Position numbers and translations under genes: made by a program. A DNA stretch of 9,811 nt from CAYNBT01 sp964396025 (GTDB lineage Bacteria > Patescibacteriota > WWE3 > UBA101185 > UBA10185): NCBI GenBank assembly GCA_964396025.1, contig CAYNBT010000024.1, positions 1 through 9,811 on the forward strand, written 5' to 3'. Below, piece after piece: positions 1 through 5,859 of the stretch. Within the stretch, counting starts at the first letter, position 1. Each line of letters starts with the position of its first letter. The notes beneath the pieces are model-generated. The model was not told the DNA's origin, did no database searches, and saw only the letters and a program-made list of their open reading frames with translations.

Positions 1-32
1 CCGCCCTATCTACAAACCACGAAAAGCCCGCC

Positions 33-53
33 AAATCAACAAATCCTTGATTT
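33..53. repeat. 7-bp inverted repeat overlapping a -35 box
   Basis: AAATCAA (33-39) is mirrored by TTGATTT (47-53) around a 7-base spacer. The right arm contains the TTGATT -35 hexamer of the first promoter, so the repeat could be an operator for a DNA-binding protein. The run is AT-rich and short, so chance is a real alternative. The rest of 1-46 shows no gene I can support. Confidence 0.3.
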
Positions 54-75
54 ATGTCATAACCCATAGTATAAT
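47..75 (+). promoter_or_regulatory. Promoter of the first small membrane-protein operon
   Basis: A -35 TTGATT (47-52) and a consensus -10 TATAAT (70-75) are separated by exactly 17 bases. No TGn extension precedes the -10. The predicted transcription start is about position 82, which is also the A of an ATG and the first base of a perfect 15-base palindrome. Confidence 0.75.
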
Positions 76-81
76 TAGCTT

Positions 82-96
82 ATGAGTATTACTCAT
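82..96 (+). promoter_or_regulatory. Palindrome ATGAGT-ATT-ACTCAT at the predicted +1
   Basis: Positions 82-87 and 91-96 are perfect 6-base inverted repeats around ATT. The element begins at the predicted first transcribed base. As DNA it could be an operator over the start site. As RNA it would be a 5'-terminal hairpin that stabilises the message and hides the ATG at 82. Either role is inference. Confidence 0.4.
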
Positions 97-153
97 CGTG
101 TAGTTAACATCGGCTGCACGGATTGTCACAAAATGACTGTAGGAGGTCAAATA

Positions 154-357
154 ATGGATACGCGATACTTGGAAGTCTTGATGTGGCTACCATGTTTAGG
201 CTTGGTAGCCTGTCTGTTGAAAGTTGCGATAAAAACCCGTAGTAAGGCTTTCGCCGTGCTTGCTGTGATAACTCTAGGAGCGTTCCTAGTAGGAATCACC
301 TGCGACATCGCAAAAGAGTTCTATGGAGTTTCTTTACTCCCAGGATGGGGACAATGA
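154..357 (+). CDS. Small membrane protein of unknown function, two TM segments (67 aa)
   Basis: I do not recognise this protein. Its 67 residues show two hydrophobic stretches, about residues 7-26 and 34-51, joined by a short basic loop (KTRSK), which suggests a hairpin in the cytoplasmic membrane. The start is taken at ATG 154 because a strong Shine-Dalgarno AGGAGGT (141-147) lies at good spacing. The same frame is open back to ATG 82 and would add 24 residues, including a Cys-x-x-Cys-His sequence. ATG 82 sits exactly six bases after the -10, so leaderless initiation there is possible, but it would begin inside a 5'-terminal palindrome. The stop TGA (355-357) overlaps the next start as ATGA, so the two genes are almost certainly co-translated. 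The promoter is at 47-75 and the operon terminator at 638-686. Function unknown. Confidence 0.7.
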   Translation: MDTRYLEVLMWLPCLGLVACLLKVAIKTRSKAFAVLAVITLGAFLVGITCDIAKEFYGVSLLPGWGQ

Positions 358-371
358 CCCCAGGAGTAAAG
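325..371 (+). promoter_or_regulatory. Hairpin around the ATGA stop/start overlap
   Basis: CTTTACTCC (332-340) pairs perfectly with GGAGTAAAG (363-371). Inside it, GGGG (347-350) pairs with CCCC (358-361). The 7-base apical loop (351-357) contains the ATGA that ends the first gene and begins the second. A competing hairpin, GGAGT (325-329) with ACTCC (336-340), uses the same strand of the outer stem. The arrangement fits translational coupling, with the ribosome finishing gene 1 melting the structure that hides the start of gene 2. Folding is inferred from complementarity only. Confidence 0.5.
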
Positions 372-629
372 CGAATCATTAAGGAATTCTTCTACCTAGC
401 AGTAGGAGGAGGATTCCTGCCTTGGGCGCTAGTCTTTGTAGTCCCAGGGTTCCTGTGCTTGTCCAATGGCAGCGTCACGATAGCGTGCGCTTACATGGGA
501 CAGCACTTCACAACCATCGCCTCTCCGGAAACGCTGGGGCTGATGGGATTATCATTTACAGGCTTTCGGACTTTTGTCGGGGTAGTAAATGCAAAGATTT
601 ATGCATTTACGGACCCTGGCAACGAATAG
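354..629 (+). CDS. Small membrane protein of unknown function (91 aa)
   Basis: Not recognised. Its 91 residues begin with a basic stretch (KRIIK), then a long hydrophobic segment at about residues 13-38 with a GGG and two prolines. A weaker second segment lies at about 60-82, and the tail is polar (ending DPGNE). The start is ATG 354, which overlaps the TGA of the upstream gene. An in-frame ATG at 345 would add three residues. The only ribosome-site-like sequence, GGATGGGG (343-350), lies in a hairpin stem, so expression probably depends on translation of the upstream gene. The gene ends nine bases before the operon terminator. The overlap and shared transcript suggest the two products work together, perhaps as a complex, but nothing shows what they do. 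Confidence 0.65.
   Translation: MTPGVKRIIKEFFYLAVGGGFLPWALVFVVPGFLCLSNGSVTIACAYMGQHFTTIASPETLGLMGLSFTGFRTFVGVVNAKIYAFTDPGNE
382..418 (+). repeat. Second hairpin inside the 5' end of the 354-629 gene
   Basis: AGGAAT (382-387) pairs with ATTCCT (413-418). Inside it, CTTCTAC (389-395) pairs with GTAGGAG (402-408) with one G-U pair and a six-base loop. It follows the start-codon hairpin by ten bases and contains a GGAGGAGG stretch. It may simply reflect codon choice in a hydrophobic segment. Confidence 0.3.
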
Positions 630-637
630 CTTGCTAA

Positions 638-686
638 CGGCACAACCTTCTGATTAATTTCAGTTCGTTGTGCCGGTTTCTTTTTT
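638..686 (+). terminator. Intrinsic terminator of the first operon
   Basis: CGGCACAAC (638-646) pairs with GTTGTGCCG (667-675). An inner CTGA/TCAG stem (650-653 with 660-663) closes a TTAATT loop. The stem is followed by GTTTCTTTTTT. It is a textbook rho-independent terminator eight bases after the stop at 627-629. Confidence 0.9.
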
Positions 687-727
687 AAACACTTTTTTCC
701 TCAATACTCAACCAAACATCCCCGCGC

Positions 728-756
728 TTTACACAGCCACAGCCCCATAGTACAAT
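728..756 (+). promoter_or_regulatory. Promoter of the three-gene membrane operon
   Basis: A -35 TTTACA (728-733) and a -10 TACAAT (751-756) have a 17-base spacer. No TGn extension is present. The predicted start is about 763, giving a leader of roughly 23 bases with AAGGAGAA (773-780) before ATG 786. Confidence 0.75.
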
Positions 757-785
757 CGATTGAATCTTGCACAAGGAGAAATACC

Positions 786-1307
786 ATGGATTCAACGGTT
801 TTTGTGGTACTAGGAAATGCTCTTATTTTTGCGGCAATGTTCTGGGGTGGCTATAGGTTCTTTCTTATGGCCAAGATGCATGGAACCTATACATACGAAA
901 AGCCTTCTGAGAAAGTAAAATTGGCAAACACACTTGCAGGCATTGCCTTTATTGTAGGGTTGTTCATTACTATCACAGCTAAAGGTGCGCAACCACAATC
1001 GATATTATTACTACACATCGCCTACGTCTTTGTTAGGATAGTAGTTGGGATTATAGTTTTTGCGCTTTCAAGCAAGTTTGTACACGCATCACGCGTTGCT
1101 AGGGAAGAATCGTTTTTTATGATTTGCCTTTGGGGCGCTATATCCGGACTTATCAGTCATACGTCCCTATCGGTTCCTGTATCCATGGCAAATGCCGTGT
1201 TTGGCTTTAGCCTGGGGTTATATGTGTACCTTGTCTTTGCGCGTGCTTTGGGAAAGCTCAATGAGCTAAAACCAATACACGAAAAACAACCCAAAAAGGA
1301 GAGGTGA
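786..1307 (+). CDS. Polytopic membrane protein of unknown function (173 aa)
   Basis: Not recognised. Its 173 residues contain about five hydrophobic segments, near residues 4-28, 47-65, 73-95, 109-127 and 130-152. Loops carry basic charge (for example KPSEKVK after the first segment), and the C-terminal tail is strongly basic (ending QPKKER), so the C-terminus is probably cytoplasmic. The start ATG 786 has the Shine-Dalgarno AAGGAGAA (773-780) and a clear promoter at 728-756. It is the first gene of an operon. Its TGA stop (1305-1307) lies one base before the next ATG, and the purine-rich AGGAGAGGTGAG stretch at its 3' end serves as the ribosome site of that gene. No conserved catalytic residues or metal-ligand pattern are visible, so no function is proposed. 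Confidence 0.8.
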   Translation: MDSTVFVVLGNALIFAAMFWGGYRFFLMAKMHGTYTYEKPSEKVKLANTLAGIAFIVGLFITITAKGAQPQSILLLHIAYVFVRIVVGIIVFALSSKFVHASRVAREESFFMICLWGAISGLISHTSLSVPVSMANAVFGFSLGLYVYLVFARALGKLNELKPIHEKQPKKER

Positions 1308-1308
1308 G

Positions 1309-1827
1309 ATGACTACAGAACTGCTCAATGATGTTGGACAGATTTCGATTGCGCTGGCCCTGTTAATGCTGATAGTAGTATCTTATGCGGCATTGGGGGA
1401 TTCTAACGGGCCGGCAAACCGTGGTACTACTTACATGGTGTACTCTATGCTTACAGCAGGTGTGGTAGTACTGATAGGCGTGTTCTTGATCGCCGCCAGC
1501 CCTTATGGCGGTCTAGACGCATACAAACTGTGGGAAGTACAAATCGTGCTCAAAGCATTTGCAGGCGCCGTTGCAACTTGTACCTTGGGACTCTTTGTAC
1601 TGACTTGGTACATGGGACCAGAGCTTACGGACAAAATCATAGGCACACAAATTGCTTGTGCAGCCACGGGAACGCTACTTACAATTGTAGGATTTCCCTT
1701 GATTAAGGTGTTTTTACCAGATTTTAGCGGGACGCTATACATTGGTTTGGTAAGCTTTCTGGCACCTACGCTTGCGTATTACGGCTACTTTGCATTAAGG
1801 AACCTTTTTGCAAGACTGGCAGGATAA
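1309..1827 (+). CDS. Polytopic membrane protein of unknown function (172 aa)
   Basis: Not recognised. Its 172 residues have about five hydrophobic segments, near residues 11-30, 42-63, 78-101, 109-135 and 141-164, and only short loops. Almost the whole protein is in the membrane. Size and segment number match the upstream gene, but no sequence similarity is obvious by eye, so descent from a duplication cannot be claimed. Start ATG 1309 follows AGGAGAGGTGAG, which overlaps the end of the preceding gene, so translation is coupled. Downstream, 55 bases containing a strong hairpin (1834-1864) separate it from the third operon gene, which may lower expression of that gene. Charge is concentrated near residues 73 and 105-109. 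No motif suggests an activity. Confidence 0.8.
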   Translation: MTTELLNDVGQISIALALLMLIVVSYAALGDSNGPANRGTTYMVYSMLTAGVVVLIGVFLIAASPYGGLDAYKLWEVQIVLKAFAGAVATCTLGLFVLTWYMGPELTDKIIGTQIACAATGTLLTIVGFPLIKVFLPDFSGTLYIGLVSFLAPTLAYYGYFALRNLFARLAG

Positions 1828-1833
1828 CTTACA

Positions 1834-1864
1834 AGGCCTGTTTAGCAAAAAACTAAGCAGGCCT
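1834..1864 (+). promoter_or_regulatory. Intercistronic 12-bp hairpin, possible attenuator or processing site
   Basis: AGGCCTGTTTAG (1834-1845) pairs with CTAAGCAGGCCT (1853-1864) over 12 pairs including one G-U, around a CAAAAAA loop. It is followed by ACTTTCAT rather than a clean U-tract, then the AGGAGAAGG ribosome site of the next gene (1873-1881). It could be a leaky terminator, an RNase-blocking stem, or a protein or RNA regulator's site. It is the only structured gap inside this operon. Confidence 0.55.
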
Positions 1865-1882
1865 ACTTTCATAGGAGAAGGA

Positions 1883-2410
1883 ATGCCAACTTTAACTTCA
1901 GTTGTATTGGGTGACATCTTAGTGTTGGGAGGATTAGTGTTGTTAGCAGCGCTGCTCTACGATATCAATGTACGACCGAAAGTTTATCGAAACTTTCGGA
2001 GAGAGGTATGGTACTTAGGCAGTTTTGTAGGCGTTGAAGCTGTTCTATTTGGAACAGGTTTTATTCTACGTGCAGTGTCATTTGACAAACTGGCATGGAG
2101 CCCTACCTTGGCACTTGTTAAGCAGTACACAATTGAATTAGGCTGGGATATGCTGCTAATCTTCCTTTTGCTTATCGTACTAACTACAATCGTATCAGCA
2201 AGGGAAATTGTTGAAAGTATCACTGATAAAAACTGTTCTTTTATCGTAGGATTTGGGGTGGGAATCATTAAGGCCATTGTCAACAAGGAATGGGCAGCAG
2301 CACCACATATGATCGCCACTTCGGCCATTGCCATGATGTTGGTGTTTCTTTTCTTTAAGCTAGTATCCCTGCCATGGAGAAAAGAAAAAGTCACTGAGGC
2401 GATGCTGTAA
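1883..2410 (+). CDS. Polytopic membrane protein of unknown function (175 aa)
   Basis: Not recognised. Its 175 residues have four or five hydrophobic segments, near 7-27, 43-64, 85-106, possibly 118-133, and 142-162. A basic loop (RPKVYRNFRR, residues 31-40) follows the first segment and a charged tail (WRKEKVTEAML) ends the protein, so by the positive-inside rule both face the cytoplasm. ATG 1883 is chosen because AGGAGAAGG (1873-1881) lies directly upstream. The frame is open back to an ATG at 1808, but that start overlaps the preceding gene, has no ribosome site and would translate the intercistronic hairpin. This is the last gene of the operon, followed by a terminator eight bases after the stop. 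Confidence 0.78.
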   Translation: MPTLTSVVLGDILVLGGLVLLAALLYDINVRPKVYRNFRREVWYLGSFVGVEAVLFGTGFILRAVSFDKLAWSPTLALVKQYTIELGWDMLLIFLLLIVLTTIVSAREIVESITDKNCSFIVGFGVGIIKAIVNKEWAAAPHMIATSAIAMMLVFLFFKLVSLPWRKEKVTEAML

Positions 2411-2417
2411 GAATCAC

Positions 2418-2463
2418 AGAGCTGGATGAACAACCTTCAACCAGCTCTTCTTTTATCTCTTTT
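2418..2463 (+). terminator. Intrinsic terminator after the three-gene membrane operon
   Basis: AGAGCTGG (2418-2425) pairs with CCAGCTCT (2441-2448). An inner TGAA/TTCA stem is separated from it by an A-A mismatch. A T-rich tract (TCTTTTATCTCTTTT) follows. It separates the membrane operon from tyrS. Confidence 0.85.
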
Positions 2464-2486
2464 GCCCTTTTCTACCATTTAGAAAC

Positions 2487-2495
2487 TGATATACT
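2487..2495 (+). promoter_or_regulatory. Extended -10 promoter of tyrS
   Basis: TGA-TATACT (2487-2495) is a TGn extended -10. No good -35 is seen at 16-18 bases. The predicted start is about 2502, which falls inside the annotated reading frame on an in-frame GTG. Confidence 0.65.
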
Positions 2496-2501
2496 ATGCC
2501 T

Positions 2502-3692
2502 GTGCCTAATGTAATCGTGGACGAAAAAAGAATAGATGAAATTTTAACGCGCGGCGTACATGAAGTATTCACAAAAGAGGAAATGAAGGCAAAACTCATG
2601 AGCGGGAAACAACTTCACATCAAGCTGGGTATAGATGTAACCGGACCCATGATTCACTTGGGACATGCGGTGGTGCAAAGAAAGATTAGAGATTTTCAGG
2701 AACTGGGCCACAAGGTTACGCTTATCATCGGTGATTTCACAACTTTGGTAGGGGATCACTCTGACAAAGTAGATATGAGGGGCGAAACCAATTCTCAAGA
2801 AATAAAAAAGAACGAAGAAACCTACACTCAACAATTTTTCAAAACAGTTATTCAAGAACAGGCAGAAGTTCGCCACAACTCAGAGTGGCTTAAAGAACTA
2901 AAATTTAATGATGTTATTGAGTTAGCTCAACAGTTCACCATAGCCCAAATGCTTGATCGAGAAACCTTTATGTTGCGCTATACTCAACAAAAACCTATTG
3001 GACTAGATGAGTTTTTGTATCCATTGATGCAGGGGTACGATTCTGTAGCACTAAACTGCGATATGGAAATTGGCGGAACGGATCAAACCTTTAATTTACT
3101 AGCTGGCAGAAAACTGATGCCACATTTTAAACAAACTCCTCAATGTGCCATGGCAATGAGGCTTCTAACCGGAAGCGATGGACGCCCTATGGGTAAAAGT
3201 CTCAAAAATTTTATTCCGGTAATGGATACGGCAAATGATATGTTTGGCAAAGTAATGTCAATTGTAGATGAAGTGATTTGGGAATACATGGAATTGTGTA
3301 CGAGAATTCCAATGAGCCAGATCCAAGAAATGAAAACGCAGGTTGCGTCAGGAGAAAACCCTATGGTTTACAAAAAGCTTCTGGCAAAGGATATAGTAAC
3401 CTTTTACCATGGAGAAGAATTGGCACAAAAAGCTCAAGAATACTTTGAAAAAACCGTACAAAACAAAGAAGTTCAGGACGAAGATATTGTAAAAATCAAA
3501 GACGCAAACAACTTGCTAAACGCTATCAAGCTGGCAGCATTTGATGATGTTTCTACAGCAGAAATCAAACGAATGATTCAACAAGGCGGAGTGGAAATCA
3601 ACGGGCAACGTGTAGAAGATATGAATCAAACAGTTAAAGCAGGTGACAAGATTAAGGTAGGAAAACGTAGATTTATTGAGGTGATTGAATGA
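2502..3692 (+). CDS. tyrS: Tyrosyl-tRNA synthetase
   Basis: A class I aminoacyl-tRNA synthetase that activates tyrosine with ATP and charges tRNA-Tyr in the cytoplasm. Counting from the in-frame ATG at 2496 (398 residues), the HIGH-type motif HLGH is at 54-57. The GDF segment (LIIGDFTTLVGD) follows, then GGTDQ near 193-197, a KMSKS-type loop reading PMGKS at 231-235, and a C-terminal S4 RNA-binding domain from about residue 335. The layout resembles the Thermus-type TyrRS subfamily. ATG 2496 directly abuts the TATACT box, so the first transcribed base is probably 2502. I therefore prefer a leaderless GTG start at 2502 (396 residues), although automated annotation would choose 2496. No Shine-Dalgarno precedes either. 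The gene overlaps a 40-residue ORF by ATGA and lies upstream of recG. PMGKS lacks the first lysine of KMSKS, but the catalytically important GKS is kept. Confidence 0.95.
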   Translation: MPNVIVDEKRIDEILTRGVHEVFTKEEMKAKLMSGKQLHIKLGIDVTGPMIHLGHAVVQRKIRDFQELGHKVTLIIGDFTTLVGDHSDKVDMRGETNSQEIKKNEETYTQQFFKTVIQEQAEVRHNSEWLKELKFNDVIELAQQFTIAQMLDRETFMLRYTQQKPIGLDEFLYPLMQGYDSVALNCDMEIGGTDQTFNLLAGRKLMPHFKQTPQCAMAMRLLTGSDGRPMGKSLKNFIPVMDTANDMFGKVMSIVDEVIWEYMELCTRIPMSQIQEMKTQVASGENPMVYKKLLAKDIVTFYHGEELAQKAQEYFEKTVQNKEVQDEDIVKIKDANNLLNAIKLAAFDDVSTAEIKRMIQQGGVEINGQRVEDMNQTVKAGDKIKVGKRRFIEVIE

Positions 3693-3811
3693 AAGCAAAA
3701 CTAAAAAGGGCTTTTAGATACGCCCGCAAACACAATCTGTTCTACAAGGCATTTATTGTTATTACGACTTTGGCATTGCTTGGAACATCAATTTTACCTT
3801 ATATTCTTTAA
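3689..3811 (+). CDS. 40-aa basic single-pass membrane peptide overlapping tyrS
   Basis: A short ORF of 40 residues that gene finders would easily miss. The N-terminal 20 residues are very basic (K2, K4, K6, R7, R10, R13, K14, H15, K20) and are followed by a hydrophobic stretch at about 21-36, so a single-pass protein with a cytoplasmic basic tail is likely. ATG 3689 overlaps the tyrS stop (ATGA, 3689-3692), and the Shine-Dalgarno GAGGTGA (3679-3685) sits inside the end of tyrS. The stop is six bases before the recG ATG. The ribosome site and tight packing on both sides support real translation. Its role is unknown. It might be a membrane peptide in its own right, or serve mainly to carry ribosomes from tyrS to recG, which has no ribosome site of its own. 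Confidence 0.6.
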   Translation: MKAKLKRAFRYARKHNLFYKAFIVITTLALLGTSILPYIL

Positions 3812-3817
3812 GTTCAA

Positions 3818-5830
3818 ATGAATATTTATAGTGGAGTAAGTGCCGTTCCTAAAATAGGACCAAAATTTACAGAGCTTTTAAACAAACTGGGAATTGTAAC
3901 AGTAAAAGATTTACTCTATCACTTTCCTTTTAGATATGACGATTTTTCAAAAATAAGTACAATCCAAGAAATCAAACCGCAGGAATCCGTAACGGTGAAA
4001 GCTCAAATTCTAAATATTGATAATATCTTTACTAGAAACGGCAAAAGACTCACTAAGGCAGTAATCTTTGATACTACTGGGAAGATGGAAGTAGTTTGGT
4101 TTAATCAACATTTTATAAAGAACACATTAAACGTTTCGGGTGAGTATTGGGTAAGCGGAAAAGTGGAATCATCCGGAAGTAAAAAAACCTTCATAGCGCC
4201 GGTTTTTGAGGAAGTGTCTGGAAATAACTTAAACACAGGCAGACTTGTGCCGATTTATCCTGAAACTGCTGGAGTATCCTCTAACTGGATGAGGTCAAAG
4301 GTAAGTTTTTTGCTGGATAAAAATCTTGCATTCGAAGAAATTCTCCCAAAGGAAACTTTGGAAAAGTTCAAGTTTCTTCCACAAACTGATGCCCTTAGAT
4401 TCATGCATTTTCCAGAAAGTTTAAATCAATTGGAAGAGGCAAAACGAAAACTTGCCTTTGAAGAATTATTTGTTGAAATATTCAAAGCAGAGAGCCGCAA
4501 AGAATTGTGGAATCAAAAGGACAATGGTGCAGTTATCAAAGCAAAAGCTAACCAAATAGAAAAGCTAACCAAAAACCTACCTTTTGAACTTTCTGATTCT
4601 CAAACACAAGCCTGCAACGAAATACTAAATGATTTAGCTCAGCCACACCCTATGAATAGGCTTTTGGAAGGGGATGTGGGCACAGGAAAAACTATGGTGG
4701 CTCTTGTAGCAGCCTATGCAGCACATGTGTGTGGCTTTAAAACGCTTTATATGGCACCAACAGAGATTCTCGCCAAACAGCACTTTGCTACATTCTGTAG
4801 TGTTTTAGATAAGTTTCAGGTCCGAATCGCGCTACGCACCGGTTCAACAAAAACAGATCTTGCAGACGGTAATTTTGATATTGCAGTAGGTACGCATTCG
4901 CTTTTGCACGTAGAGGAAGAACTTAACGATGTGGGTCTGATAGTCATTGATGAGCAACATAGGTTTGGAGTCGCTCAAAGGGCTCGCATAGCCGAAATGG
5001 CAAAAAAGCAAGTAGCACCAAATATTCTCACTATGACTGCAACACCAATTCCCAGAACGTTAGCGCTATCTATATATGGAGATTTAGAAATTTCTAGATT
5101 ACAACCAATTCCTTCTAAAGAGCGTAAAATAACTACCCGCGTGGTTTCACCAAATAAACGTGAAGAAATCTATCACTGGATTAAAAATCAAAACAAAAGC
5201 GCTTTTGTGGTATGCCCTTTGATTGAAGACTCCGAGAGCGAAACTCTGGAAAACGTTAGAGCAGCAGAAGTTGAATTTAAGGCCTTAGAACAAAATGTTT
5301 TTGGAAAAGGCAACATAGGGCTTTTGCATGGAAAGATGAAGTCTGCCGAAAAAGAAGAAATGATCGCAAAATTTAAAAACGGACTAATTAAGGTTTTAGT
5401 CGCCACACCGGTTATCGAAGTGGGAATTGACATCCCAGAAGCCTCGATAATGGTTATTGAAAGCGCCGAGCGCTATGGACTCGCCTCACTTCACCAGTTG
5501 CGAGGACGCGTAGGACGTGACGGCGCTGAAGGATTTTGCTTTTTGATACCCTCGGTTTGGACTAAATATTCTGTGGAACGCCTAAAGAACTTGGAAGTTA
5601 CCAACAAGGGTTTGGAGCTGGCAGAAATTGACATGAGAATAAGAGGCCAAGGTGATCTCTTTGGAATCAAGCAGCATGGGATAAAAAAATTCAAAGTTGC
5701 AACTCTGGACGATTATGAAACTATAAAACTGGTAAAAAGCGAAGTTCAAAGAGTAATCAACTCAAACGAGGCAAACCGAATAAGAAAAGTGATTCAAACA
5801 CTAGAAATGCATAACACTATTAACAACTAA
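3818..5830 (+). CDS. recG: ATP-dependent DNA helicase RecG
   Basis: A superfamily 2 helicase that remodels stalled replication forks and branch-migrates Holliday junctions and D-loops. Its 670 residues are close to the usual length. An N-terminal wedge/OB-fold domain spans about residues 1-230. The motor follows: Walker A GDVGTGKT near 285-292, the DEQH box with the RecG-typical DEQHRFG near 378-384, motif III TATPIPRT near 407-414, and motif VI QLRGRVGRDG near 559-568. The C-terminal segment with EIDMRIRGQGDLFG follows at about 605. All key helicase residues appear intact. ATG 3818 has no Shine-Dalgarno and begins six bases after the 40-residue ORF, so reinitiation from upstream translation is likely. 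A weak TTGCTT-18-TATATT (3776-3805) could give an internal start. rsmD follows after 29 bases but has its own promoter. Confidence 0.96.
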   Translation: MNIYSGVSAVPKIGPKFTELLNKLGIVTVKDLLYHFPFRYDDFSKISTIQEIKPQESVTVKAQILNIDNIFTRNGKRLTKAVIFDTTGKMEVVWFNQHFIKNTLNVSGEYWVSGKVESSGSKKTFIAPVFEEVSGNNLNTGRLVPIYPETAGVSSNWMRSKVSFLLDKNLAFEEILPKETLEKFKFLPQTDALRFMHFPESLNQLEEAKRKLAFEELFVEIFKAESRKELWNQKDNGAVIKAKANQIEKLTKNLPFELSDSQTQACNEILNDLAQPHPMNRLLEGDVGTGKTMVALVAAYAAHVCGFKTLYMAPTEILAKQHFATFCSVLDKFQVRIALRTGSTKTDLADGNFDIAVGTHSLLHVEEELNDVGLIVIDEQHRFGVAQRARIAEMAKKQVAPNILTMTATPIPRTLALSIYGDLEISRLQPIPSKERKITTRVVSPNKREEIYHWIKNQNKSAFVVCPLIEDSESETLENVRAAEVEFKALEQNVFGKGNIGLLHGKMKSAEKEEMIAKFKNGLIKVLVATPVIEVGIDIPEASIMVIESAERYGLASLHQLRGRVGRDGAEGFCFLIPSVWTKYSVERLKNLEVTNKGLELAEIDMRIRGQGDLFGIKQHGIKKFKVATLDDYETIKLVKSEVQRVINSNEANRIRKVIQTLEMHNTINN

Positions 5831-5844
5831 AATTGGCGTGGTTC

Positions 5845-5853
5845 TGCTACAAT
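5845..5853 (+). promoter_or_regulatory. Extended -10 promoter of rsmD
   Basis: TGC-TACAAT (5845-5853) is a TGn extended -10 with no good -35 at 17 bases. It lies just after the recG stop. Exactly six bases separate it from ATG 5860, so the predicted first transcribed base is the start codon. Confidence 0.65.
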
Positions 5854-5859
5854 ATGCCC

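Noticed and set aside
422..637. 71-codon plus-strand ORF
   Set aside because: It overlaps the 354-629 gene in another frame, has no ribosome site, and its protein lacks the hydrophobic pattern of the region.
1808..1882. Upstream ATG extension of the third operon gene
   Set aside because: It overlaps the preceding gene, lacks a ribosome site and would run through the 1834-1864 hairpin. ATG 1883 has AGGAGAAGG.
1984..2433. 149-codon minus-strand ORF
   Set aside because: It lies antisense to a well-supported membrane protein, runs through the terminator and has no initiation signals.
3776..3805. TTGCTT-18-TATATT as a recG promoter
   Set aside because: It is weak, lies inside the 40-residue ORF, and its distance to ATG 3818 fits neither the leaderless nor the Shine-Dalgarno pattern. 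Kept only as a possibility.
5833..5859. Longer rsmD starts at TTG 5833 or ATG 5854
   Set aside because: They lie upstream of or next to the -10 box, and the added residues do not match the family N-terminus.
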